Position numbers and translations under genes: made by a program. This document shows, piece after piece, positions 39,723 through 47,641 of a stretch of 64,000 bases of DNA. The stretch is from NCBI GenBank assembly GCA_963822705.1, contig CAWGIX010000010.1, positions 1 to 64,000 on the forward strand, read 5' to 3'. Origin of the DNA: CAVRQM01 sp963822705 (lineage in GTDB: Bacteria; Pseudomonadota; Alphaproteobacteria; Acetobacterales; Acetobacteraceae). A model generated the notes under the pieces. That model saw nothing but the letters and a program-made list of their open reading frames with translations, searched no databases and had not been told where the DNA came from. The first letter of the stretch is position 1; each line of letters starts with the position of its first letter.

Positions 39723-40672
39723 GGAGACGGCCGCGCGTTGGCGTGGGCGATGAACGCATCAAGCTCCGCCATGGTCGCGGTGCCCTCCATCGGACCTTGC
39801 CTGGTGACCGCCAGCGCGCCGCTGGCCGCGGCATAAGCAAGGGCGTCGACCGGCTTCATGCCGCGCAGCCAGCAGCTCACGAAAGTCGCCCCGAAACAGT
39901 CCCCGGCCCCGGTCGGATCAATCTCGTCGGCGGGAAACGCAGCTTGGTGCAGCGCGCACCCCGGATCGAAGTAGGAAGCCCCTTCCGCGCCTCGTTTCAC
40001 GACGACGGCACGGACCCCGCGGGCAAGAATGCTGGAGATGGCCTCCTGCTCGGTGGCCGCATCGGTGAACAGGGAGAGTTCCAGACCGCTCGGCAGGAAC
40101 AGGTCGCATTGGCCGAAAATCTCCTCGAGAGCGTCACGAAGGCCCGGCAGCGCCAGCATCTCCTGCCGGAGGTTCGGATCGAACGACACCGTCCCGCCCT
40201 GGCGCTTGACCATGGCGACTGCTTCGCGGATGGCGTCGACCAGCGGTGGTGCGAACAGCGACGTACCCATGACGTGCAGATGGTCGCCGCCGGCAACGAG
40301 CACGCGCGCCGCGCCTTCGAGCGACGTCCGTCCGGCGGCGCTGTGCTTGATGTTGAAGACGAAGTCGCGCTGCCCATCGACGCGGTAGCGGACGAAGGCG
40401 CTGCCTGTCGCGGCGTCGGCGTCGATCGCGATGCCGGTGATGTCGACGCCATCGCCCTTCAGCCGGTCGAGGTTGAGGCGGCCAAAATCATCGTTGCCGA
40501 CACAGCTCACGATGCCGCAGGGCTGACCCAGCTTGGCGGCCTGGTCGATGAATATGGCGGGTGCTCCCGACGGGAACGGACCGAGAAGCCGAAGCGGGGC
40601 GCGAAAGCCGTCGCCGCGATCAAGGGCCATGATCTCGACAAGGATTTCGCCGATCGTGACGATCTTCTTCAT
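39719..40672 (-). CDS. PfkB-family carbohydrate kinase
   Basis: Ribokinase-fold sugar kinase. N-terminal GEILVEIMAL, the substrate lid region, VSFDPNLRQEML, and the ATP/anion-hole signature DEIDPTGAGDCFGATFVS with catalytic Asp in GAGD. 317 aa. ATG 40672 is preferred to 40681, because AGGA sits 9 bases before the former and directly abuts the latter. Coupled to GatZ, so tagatose or another ketose (or its phosphate) is a reasonable substrate guess (inference). Confidence 0.9.
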   Translation of the reverse strand: MKKIVTIGEILVEIMALDRGDGFRAPLRLLGPFPSGAPAIFIDQAAKLGQPCGIVSCVGNDDFGRLNLDRLKGDGVDITGIAIDADAATGSAFVRYRVDGQRDFVFNIKHSAAGRTSLEGAARVLVAGGDHLHVMGTSLFAPPLVDAIREAVAMVKRQGGTVSFDPNLRQEMLALPGLRDALEEIFGQCDLFLPSGLELSLFTDAATEQEAISSILARGVRAVVVKRGAEGASYFDPGCALHQAAFPADEIDPTGAGDCFGATFVSCWLRGMKPVDALAYAAASGALAVTRQGPMEGTATMAELDAFIAHANARPSP

Positions 40673-40851
40673 GCAATCCATTCCTGCCGCGGTTGCGCTG
40701 GATGAAACGACAACGCGCCCGCGCCCAAAATCCCCGTGTCGGCGCCGCCATGCGCGGCTATCACATGGCGCAGACGAGCGGCGGCTTCGGGGGCCAGGCG
40801 TCTCGCCGTCCCGCGACTTGCCGGATCATATGGATGCTCTTGGCCTATCGG
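40669..40851 (-). pseudogene. ROK-family kinase C-terminal remnant
   Basis: About 60 residues ending at a TGA that overlaps the PfkB start codon (ATGA): HPYDPASRGTARRLAPEAAA, then RLRHVIAAHGGADTGILGAG. The D-[TA]-GILGA ending matches ROK sugar kinases. Upstream of 40851 the frame loses similarity, so only the end of the gene remains. Confidence 0.4.
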
Positions 40852-41151
40852 GGATGGCGCGGCAAGGCCGGCGAGTTGGCTCATCTCGGCGTGGATGTGG
40901 GTGGCCGACCGTGCCCATGCGGCAACCGCGGCGGTCCTGGGCCGGTGGCGGGACGGTTCTACTGCGAGGTGGCGTGCAACGATATGGTGCTGCCCGGCCA
41001 GCTGCTGGCAGTGATATGCGACATTTTCGGCACCCGGTTGGCCGAGATGCGCGCCCCGGAGGCCGGCCGTGTCGTGATGATCGTGACGCACAATATCGTC
41101 GCTGGGAGCGAATGGGTGCTGAGCATTGGCACCCCGCTCGGCGAACCGTAG
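40846..41151 (+). pseudogene. Joined fragments of a ROK kinase and an M14-type deacylase
   Basis: On the plus strand, GKAGELAHLGVDVGGRPCPC and GNRGG resemble the ROK zinc motif (GE.GH..VD..G..CPCGNRGC). They run into FYCEVACNDMVLPGQLLAVI, CDIFGTRLAEMRAPEAGRVV and SEWVLSIGTPLGEP, which resemble the C-terminal domain of succinylglutamate desuccinylase/aspartoacylase proteins. The pieces belong to different families, so this looks like a deletion junction. It faces away from the ROK end fragment on the other strand. Confidence 0.4.
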
Positions 41152-41239
41152 CGAGCAAGCCTATTGCAAACGACGCTGATGGGCGCCTCTGAGTTTCGGC
41201 GCCAGTGCAAAATCCAGCGACAGTGTCAGTGGCCCAAGG

Positions 41240-41971
41240 TCAATCTGCACGCATAATCTGCGCCAGCGTGCCCCCGTCCACCGTGATGACGGATCCGGTC
41301 ACGTAGGCGGATGTGTCCTCGGCCAGAAAAAGGGTCGCATGTGCCACGTCCACAGGCGTGCCGGGACGGCGCATCGGCACGGCATGGCTGAACATGGCGC
41401 GCAGCTTGGGCGAGTTGAACAGGTCGGCATTGCGGGTGACCGTGATCGGGCCGGGTGCGACCATGTTCACCCGGATCGACGCGGCGGCCAAGTCGACCGC
41501 CATGGACCGCACGAGCCCCAGCACTCCGTGCTTGCTGGCAACGTAGGCTGCGGCTACGGGCTCGGCGGCAAGGCTGTTCACCGACCCGACTGCAACGATG
41601 CTGCCGCCACCCGATCGGGCCATGATCTTGGCCGCAGCCTGGCAAACGTGAAACGTACCGCCGAGATTTACATCCATGTAGCGCTGCCAGTCGTGCGGAC
41701 TGACATCCAAGAAATTCCCGGTGCCCCCCAGGAGGGCCGCCGCATGCACCACAATGTCCAACCTGCCGAGGCGGGCGACCACGGCATCGATCGCCGCATC
41801 GACTTGCGCTCGCTGAGATACGTCGCAGAGCAGGGAGTCGCCGTGATGGGCGGCGATATCCGCCGTCATCACTTGCGCGCCCTGATCCCGGAACAGTTTT
41901 GCCACGGCAGCGCCAATCCCGCCGGCGGCGCCAGTCACCAACGCCGCCTTGCCGGCGAGCCGCTGGCTCAT
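41240..41971 (-). CDS. Short-chain dehydrogenase/reductase
   Basis: NAD(P)-dependent oxidoreductase of the classical SDR family. Cofactor motif AALVTGAAGGIGAAVA, VVHAAALLGG (NNAG equivalent), catalytic Ser in VAVGSVNS, and YxxxK as AAYVASKHGVLG, then RVNMVAPGPI. 243 aa. ATG 41971 overlaps the stop of the M14 deacylase gene. Last gene of the ABC/amidohydrolase operon; it probably oxidises or reduces an alcohol/ketone released by the upstream hydrolases (inference). Confidence 0.92.
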   Translation of the reverse strand: MSQRLAGKAALVTGAAGGIGAAVAKLFRDQGAQVMTADIAAHHGDSLLCDVSQRAQVDAAIDAVVARLGRLDIVVHAAALLGGTGNFLDVSPHDWQRYMDVNLGGTFHVCQAAAKIMARSGGGSIVAVGSVNSLAAEPVAAAYVASKHGVLGLVRSMAVDLAAASIRVNMVAPGPITVTRNADLFNSPKLRAMFSHAVPMRRPGTPVDVAHATLFLAEDTSAYVTGSVITVDGGTLAQIMRAD

Positions 41972-42969
41972 AGGGCGAGTTCGCGCACGGCACAGGTCGC
42001 CCACTCACCGGCAGCGATGCTGCGCAGGTGCCGCTCGGCCATTACCACCGCGTCCGTTTCCGCAACAATTCTGCTCAGCTCGGCACCGGACGGAGCGCGG
42101 ATGCGCGCCAGCAATTTTCCCGCCTGCACACGCTCGCCCAGCCCAACTGCCGGCTCCAAAAATCCGGATACCGGTGCCAGGGCAAAATCACCGTCCAGGC
42201 AATGCGCGTGGGCGGGCGGCGCCGGCAGCCCGGACCGACTCTGGATCATGCCGCGATCCGACAGCACGCCCAGCACTCCCTGCGCGTAGGCGTGGACGTC
42301 CGCCTCCAGGCAGCCGCCGCGCCCGCCAGCTTCGGCTCCGGTCGCAGCGACGCCCGCGCGCATGGCCTCGAAGCTCAGCACGCCGCTTCGGCCGGGCAGG
42401 CGCCACAGCCAGGGAAGGCGCAGTCCACGCGCGAGGTGCAGCGACTGTTCGGCCAACGCCGCGTCGATCCCGTCCTGTACCGGGTAGAAACCGGCCACCT
42501 GCACGAAGGCCAACCGCGAGCCGCCGGAATGCAGGTCGACCAGAAAATCCGCTCGACGAACAACCGTTTCAAAGAGATCGTGCGCCAACCGCAGCGTGGT
42601 GGTGCCGCCCGGGTCGCCCGGAAAGATGCGCGCCAGGTTCACGCCGTCGATCGGGCTGGTGCGCGTGCCGGCCGAAAACGCCGCGCCATGCGCCACCGGC
42701 ACCACCAGCAGCCTGCCGCACAGGTTTTCCGGCGTGACCGCCGCGAGCACCCGCCACAGCGCCGCAGGACCTTCGTATTCGTCGCCATGGATGCCGGCGA
42801 CCAGCGCCGCAGTGGGGCCCGGCCGCGCGCCGGCTATGACGATCAGCGGATAGGTTGCCGCCGCTCCGTCCGGCATCCAGCTAAAGCGTTTCGCCATGCG
42901 CGCCACCATGCCCGGCGCGACCGAATGCGGCTCGAAGGTATCGACGATCGGGAAGCCGTCTGCCGTCAC
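41968..42969 (-). CDS. Succinylglutamate desuccinylase/aspartoacylase (M14) family deacylase
   Basis: Zinc-dependent N-deacylase. Ligand motif HxxE in VAGIHGDEYEGPAALWRVL, second ligand His in FLVDLHSGGS, and substrate-site NLARIFPGDP. The C-terminal beta domain is GFLEPAVGLGERVQAGKLLA. 333 aa. GTG 42969 overlaps the creatininase-like stop (GTGA). It could remove an acyl group or cleave an amide from the imported substrate. Confidence 0.9.
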   Translation of the reverse strand: MTADGFPIVDTFEPHSVAPGMVARMAKRFSWMPDGAAATYPLIVIAGARPGPTAALVAGIHGDEYEGPAALWRVLAAVTPENLCGRLLVVPVAHGAAFSAGTRTSPIDGVNLARIFPGDPGGTTTLRLAHDLFETVVRRADFLVDLHSGGSRLAFVQVAGFYPVQDGIDAALAEQSLHLARGLRLPWLWRLPGRSGVLSFEAMRAGVAATGAEAGGRGGCLEADVHAYAQGVLGVLSDRGMIQSRSGLPAPPAHAHCLDGDFALAPVSGFLEPAVGLGERVQAGKLLARIRAPSGAELSRIVAETDAVVMAERHLRSIAAGEWATCAVRELAL

Positions 42970-43784
42970 GCCCGCGCTTCCGCGGCGCGACGGTCGACCC
43001 GCGCTCCGTCCGGCAGGTCGCGGAACTCGCGGCAGATTTCTACCAGCCGCTCGATCGTTGTCTCCAGCATTTTCCGGCCCTTTTCCGCCGTGGCTTTCGA
43101 CGGCGTTCCCGCCACGCCGGAATCATTCATCTTGCTCCACCAGTTCATGAAGAACACCGGGCGCGCGGACGACAGGTCGGGATACAGCCAGCGCGGGCCG
43201 CCGCGCTCCGCCGGGATCTCGTCAGCGATTTTGTCGCGCTGCACCAGATCCGGTTTCAACGCCAGGTATTCGGAGGTTTCCCACTCGCAGGCATGATCGG
43301 CGGCGTATGGGCCGCCTTCCAGCAGCCCGGAAATAACGTCCCAGGCGATCTGCCAGTGATTCGAGCTGGCCGCCATGGCGGCGGTCGTGACGGTGACGCG
43401 CCGCGCCACCAGATCGCATAGCGGCGCATTGCTGCCGTGCCCATTGACGTAGATGATGCGCCGAAAACCCTGGTGCGCCAGGCTCTCGCCGACATCCCCG
43501 CAATAATCCATGAAGTGCTGCATCTTTATGTCGATCGTGCCCGGAAAATCCATGTTGTGAGCATTGTAGCCGTAATGGATTGCCGGGGCGGAGACGATCG
43601 CCTCCGGTGCCCGCCGGGCGGTTTCGTCACAGATGTGCTCGACGAAGGTGTTGTCGACATCGATCGGCAGATGCGGCCCGTGCTGCTCGATGGCGCCGAC
43701 CGGCACCAGCACCACGCGTCGCTGCGCTACCGCCTCGTTCACCTCCGGCCAGGTCATCTCCCGGAACAGGTGCTTTTGCGTCAT
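42966..43784 (-). CDS. Creatininase-family amidohydrolase
   Basis: Metal-dependent amidohydrolase of the creatininase superfamily (creatinine amidohydrolase, FAPy deformylase, MftE-like). Metal-site motifs: VPVGAIEQHGPHLPIDVDN, IYVNGHGSNAPL and DHACEWETS. 272 aa. ATG 43784 follows the permease gene by 6 bases. The true substrate is unknown; the operon context points to an imported amide or lactam. Confidence 0.9.
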   Translation of the reverse strand: MTQKHLFREMTWPEVNEAVAQRRVVLVPVGAIEQHGPHLPIDVDNTFVEHICDETARRAPEAIVSAPAIHYGYNAHNMDFPGTIDIKMQHFMDYCGDVGESLAHQGFRRIIYVNGHGSNAPLCDLVARRVTVTTAAMAASSNHWQIAWDVISGLLEGGPYAADHACEWETSEYLALKPDLVQRDKIADEIPAERGGPRWLYPDLSSARPVFFMNWWSKMNDSGVAGTPSKATAEKGRKMLETTIERLVEICREFRDLPDGARVDRRAAEARA

Positions 43785-43790
43785 GTACGC

Positions 43791-44613
43791 TTATCCTTTG
43801 ACGGCGCCGGCGGTCAGGCCGCGCACGAGGTAACGCTGCGTCAGTAGCGCGAACAGCACCACGGGCACCACGATCACCGTGCCCATCGCCGACATGTCGC
43901 CCCACAGGATGCCCTTGTCGGTGATGAAACTGGCTATGCGCACCGGCAGCGTTTTCGCATGCACCGGCCCCACTGCAGACGCCATCAGGAATTCGTTCCA
44001 GGACAAGAACGCGGTGAGGATCGCCGCCGTGGCGATGGCGGGGACCGTGAGCGGCAGCACGATCGCCCAGAACCGCCGCACCACGCCGCAGCCGTCGATC
44101 ATGGCGGATTGCTCCAACTCGCGCGGAAATTCCTCGAAGAAGGACAGCATGAGCCAGACCACGAACGGCAGGGTCAGGCTGACATGCGCAATGATGACGG
44201 CGGTGCGGGTGTCCAGCAGGTGCAGGCTTCGCATAAGTACAGAAATACGGCAGGGCGATCGAGACTTTGGGATAAAAGCGCACTGCGAGGAAGCTGAGGC
44301 CGATCACACGCGACAACCGGAACGGCAGTCTTATCCGCGCCAAGGCATAGGCCGCCAGGCAGCCGAGCGCGACTGCGACGATCGTGGTGACCGACGTGAC
44401 CACCAGCGAATTGCCGAGATAGAGCCAGGTATCGTTCTCCGGCCCAAACACCTGCCGGTAGTGGTCGAGCGTCAAATGGCTCGGGATCAGGCCGGATTCG
44501 CTGCTCAAGAACTCGTCGGCGGGGCGGAAGCCGTTCAGGAACAGCAGTACGAACGGTGCCAGTGCGCCGCACAGCGCCGCCGCGATGGCCGCAGTGCGCA
44601 GGAACGTCTTCAT
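43791..44613 (-). CDS. Carbohydrate-type ABC permease (MalG-like), frameshifted
   Basis: Second membrane subunit of the CUT1-type importer. N-terminal MKTFLRTAAIAAALCGALAP, then NSLVVTSVTTIVAVALGCLA and RLSRVIGLSFLAVRFYPKVS. The frame moves one base near 44243 and continues MRSLHLLDTRTAVIIAHVSL, the EAA loop FPRELEQSAMIDGCGVVRRF and LMASAVGPVHAKTLPVRI. ATG 44613 overlaps the upstream permease stop (ATGA). About 273 aa after repair. Confidence 0.9.
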
Positions 44614-45521
44614 GCCGTCTGCCAGCGCGCGGCGCGGGCGCGCACCAGCACCAGGCCGAACGCTACCGCCATGCAGCCGAACAGCAGCAGCCAGGACATC
44701 GCCGCGGCATAGCTGATGTTGAAGTAGCGCAGGCCTTGTTCGTAGATCCAGAAACTCAGCGTGTGGGTGGCGAATTCCGGTCCGCCGAACGTGGTGGTGA
44801 ACACCACGTCCAAGGTCAAAAGGCCGTCGATCAAGCGGAACATGAGGATCAGCAAGGTCAGCGGCAGCAGCATCGGAAAAATGACGTGGCGAAAAATCTG
44901 CCACGGCGTGGCGCCGTCGATGGCTGCGGCATCGATCGGCTCGGGCGGCAGCGCGGTCAGCGCCGCCACATAGATCACGGTAACGAAGGGGGTCCATTCC
45001 CAGGCGTCGATCGCCACCAGCGAGGCGACGGCGAGTGTCGGGTCGCCCAGCCAGTCCGGTCCCTGGATACCGACCAGCGCCAGCGCCCGGTTCAGCGCGC
45101 CGACGCGGCCGCTGAGGATCATTCGCCACATCGAGCCCACGGCGATCGGCGCGATCACCATCGGCAGGATCAGCAAGGTTCGCGAAAGACGCAGCGCCAA
45201 CGCCTCGCCGACGGTCAACCAGGCTAGCGCAAAACCCAGCACCATCTGCAAGGCGACGCTGGCCAGCGCGAGAGTCACCGTGGTACGCAGCGAGCCCTGC
45301 AGCACCGGGTCCGCCAACGCGCGGGTATAGTTGGCAAGCCCTACGAAACCGCCCGGCACCGGGCTGCGCGCCAGGCTCCAGTCCACGAGCGACACCCAGG
45401 CGGAATAGCCGAGCGGGTAGATTTGGGCGCAGACCAGCACGAGCACAGCCGGAAACAGGAACAGTAGCAGCGTGCCCCGCTCGCCCAGGGCACGCTCCGC
45501 CCGCTCGACGGTTGCCCACAT
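44610..45521 (-). CDS. Carbohydrate-type ABC permease (MalF/UgpA-like)
   Basis: First membrane subunit of the CUT1-type importer, with six membrane segments and the EAA cytoplasmic loop PPEPIDAAAIDGATPWQIFR. N-terminus RGTLLLFLFPAVLVLVCAQI. 303 aa. It starts 10 bases after the binding-protein gene. No cognate ATPase gene (MalK/UgpC type) is in the operon or elsewhere in the window. Confidence 0.92.
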   Translation of the reverse strand: MWATVERAERALGERGTLLLFLFPAVLVLVCAQIYPLGYSAWVSLVDWSLARSPVPGGFVGLANYTRALADPVLQGSLRTTVTLALASVALQMVLGFALAWLTVGEALALRLSRTLLILPMVIAPIAVGSMWRMILSGRVGALNRALALVGIQGPDWLGDPTLAVASLVAIDAWEWTPFVTVIYVAALTALPPEPIDAAAIDGATPWQIFRHVIFPMLLPLTLLILMFRLIDGLLTLDVVFTTTFGGPEFATHTLSFWIYEQGLRYFNISYAAAMSWLLLFGCMAVAFGLVLVRARAARWQTA

Positions 45522-45530
45522 CGGCGCCGC

Positions 45531-46799
45531 TTACTGGGCGACCAGCCCCGATCCTTTGGCGGCGCCCAGCAACGCCGGCGGGATCGGCAGCGTGGCCCAT
45601 TTGGCGTTCACATCGGCAATGGCCTTCTCGGGCGCCACGCGGCCGTTGGCGACATCCTGCAGCGTGTTGGTGAGAAAATCCTGCAACTCGCCGGACAGCG
45701 GCGGATTCTTGGCGCGGGAGAAATCAGGGACCTGCGCCGGCCATTGGTGCGCGTGCTGCGATTTCAGCTCCGGATCGTCATAGACCGCCAGCCACACCGA
45801 ACCGATGTTGTACTTGACGTAATTCGCTTTCGCGTTGGCCGGCCCGGCGAAAATCTTGATCCAGTCCCACGCCAACTGCTTGTTCGGATCGGCCTTCGGA
45901 ACAAAGAGCTGCCACATGCTCAGCCACGGGAAGCCCGGGCCGGGAAAGGCGACCTGTGACCATTTTCCGCGCACCGCGCTGCCCTCGGCGTCGAGGGATT
46001 TTGAGACGAAGCTGGGCCAATCGACCAGCAGCGCCGCGTGTCCGTCCCGGAACAGCGCACCCGCTTCATCGAAGCTGAGCGCGGCCCCGTTCCTGGGCAG
46101 GTACTTCCACAGTTTCGGCAGCAGCGACGCGGCGGCGACCGCCTTGCCGGTGTCCAGCGCATAGTGTCCGTCCTTGGTCACGAACGGACCGTCATAGGCG
46201 CTGAAGAAAAAGGCGCCGATCTGCTCCGGATTGCCGGTCGAGTGATCCAGGCAGGCCACGTCCGGCGCCGCGGCGGCGATTTTTGCGCAGGCGGCGAGCA
46301 CCGCGTCCCAATCCTTGAACTGCGGCTGCACGCCGGCTTTCTGCAAGACGTCGTTGTTGACCAGCAGGCCATAGGAGTCGATGCCGTACGGAATGCCGAT
46401 CTGCTGGCCGTCATTCCACTCGGAACGACCAGGCTGCATCAGGCCGGGAATCATGCCCTTGGCATAGTCGTCCTTGTTGATGAACTCGGTCAGCGGCGCG
46501 AAATAGTTGTAAACGTCGGCCAGGTAATAGCCGCCGCTCATCACCTGGTATTGGTCCGCACCGGTCAGCAGGTCCGTGGTATTGTTCTGCCGCAGCACCG
46601 CCCAGGGAAAAGCGACCACTTTCAGGTTCGCCGCGGTCTGCGCCTTGAACTGCGGCGCCAGATCCTCGGCGGCCTTGTTATAGGTGCCGCTCTCCATGAC
46701 GGAAAATGTCAGCTCAGCGGATTGCGCCGCAAACGGCACGCCGACCGCGAGTACGGCCGCCAGACCCACGCCGGCGCGGAAGCGATGCAAAATCGTCAT
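45531..46799 (-). CDS. Extracellular solute-binding protein (family 1)
   Basis: Periplasmic receptor for the CUT1-type importer. A Sec signal peptide (FRAGVGLAAVLAVGVPFAAQSA) is cleaved near Ala-Glu; the mature part starts ELTFSVMESGTYNKAA. Typical later segments: IPYGIDSYGLLVNNDVLQKA and GHAALLVDWPSFV. 422 aa. ATG 46799 has AGGAGA 7 bases upstream. Its start overlaps the tail of the GntR gene. Confidence 0.92.
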   Translation of the reverse strand: MTILHRFRAGVGLAAVLAVGVPFAAQSAELTFSVMESGTYNKAAEDLAPQFKAQTAANLKVVAFPWAVLRQNNTTDLLTGADQYQVMSGGYYLADVYNYFAPLTEFINKDDYAKGMIPGLMQPGRSEWNDGQQIGIPYGIDSYGLLVNNDVLQKAGVQPQFKDWDAVLAACAKIAAAAPDVACLDHSTGNPEQIGAFFFSAYDGPFVTKDGHYALDTGKAVAAASLLPKLWKYLPRNGAALSFDEAGALFRDGHAALLVDWPSFVSKSLDAEGSAVRGKWSQVAFPGPGFPWLSMWQLFVPKADPNKQLAWDWIKIFAGPANAKANYVKYNIGSVWLAVYDDPELKSQHAHQWPAQVPDFSRAKNPPLSGELQDFLTNTLQDVANGRVAPEKAIADVNAKWATLPIPPALLGAAKGSGLVAQ

Positions 46800-47559
46800 G
46801 CGTTCGGTCTCCTGTTGCGAGATTTTTGCGGTGACGGCGGCGGAGCCGGCGCTGCTCCAGATCGAATGTAGCGGCACTGTCGACGATGTGCGCCCGCATC
46901 ATCGCCTCGGCCCGGTCGGCGTCGCCGCTGCGGACGACCGCCAGCAAGGCGCGATGGTCGGCGATTTCGCGCGCCTGGTAGTCCGGAATGTGATCGAAAC
47001 GCCGGCCGCGCCGCATCAGCAGTTCCAGAATGGAGGTCATGAACATCACCGCCACGCGGTTGTGCGATGCCTCGGCCAGCAGCACATGAAAGCGCGCCGC
47101 GTGCTCGCTCACCGGCCGCCCGGCGTGGTGCGCAGCCTCGTGCGCCTGCATCAGCGCGTCCACGGCGGCGAAATCGGCCGGCCTGCCGCGCCGGCAGGCA
47201 AGGCGCACAGACGGCGGCTCGATCATCTCGCGCGCCTCCAGCAGTTCGAGCGCAAATGGCTTGCCGATCAGAAAACCGATCAGGTCCGCGCGCAGCACGT
47301 CGGCAGGGGTGGGCGCCTTGATGAAGGTCCCCTGGCCGGGCATCGCCTGCACCACGTTCAACGTGGCCAGGATTTGCAGCGCCTCGCGCACCGTGGACCG
47401 GCCGACAGCCAGTCGGTCGCATAATTCCTTCTCCGTCGGCAACTGATCACCGGTTTGCCAGACGCCGCGGCGCAGCAGGTCCAGAAGCTGGCGCGCCACG
47501 GTCTGCGCACTGGTGCTGCGCGCCAGCGGAACCAGCGTGGCGGTCGCTTGGTGCATCAT
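46714..47559 (-). CDS. GntR-family regulator, FadR subfamily
   Basis: Repressor heading the importer/amidohydrolase operon. N-terminal winged helix: RQLLDLLRRGVWQTGDQLPT, EKELCDRLAVGRSTVREALQ. The C-terminal all-helical FCD domain carries Asp/His metal-type residues (RFHVLLAEASHNRVAV, DHRALLAVVRSGDADRAEAM). The frame runs on to 46714, overlapping the binding-protein gene by 86 bases. A one-base slip near the end would instead give a stop at 46796 in an ATGA overlap with ATG 46799, which is the tidier arrangement. A TGTCTGACA dyad lies directly upstream. Confidence 0.88.
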   Translation of the reverse strand: MMHQATATLVPLARSTSAQTVARQLLDLLRRGVWQTGDQLPTEKELCDRLAVGRSTVREALQILATLNVVQAMPGQGTFIKAPTPADVLRADLIGFLIGKPFALELLEAREMIEPPSVRLACRRGRPADFAAVDALMQAHEAAHHAGRPVSEHAARFHVLLAEASHNRVAVMFMTSILELLMRRGRRFDHIPDYQAREIADHRALLAVVRSGDADRAEAMMRAHIVDSAATFDLEQRRLRRRHRKNLATGDRTHDDFASLPRRRGSGGRTRGRRAVCGAIR

Positions 47560-47566
47560 TGCTCAA

Positions 47567-47575
47567 TGTCTGACA
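47567..47575. promoter_or_regulatory. GntR/FadR-type operator
   Basis: TGTC-T-GACA, a perfect dyad 8 bases before the regulator's start codon. It matches the TGTC.GACA core common to operators of the FadR subfamily, so it is probably an autoregulatory site covering the ribosome-binding region. Confidence 0.6.
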
Positions 47576-47641
47576 ACCAGATATGACCCGGGCGCGCCGG
47601 CGCGCTGTCAAGCCGGTCAGCCAGGGAAGGGTTGAAACGGG

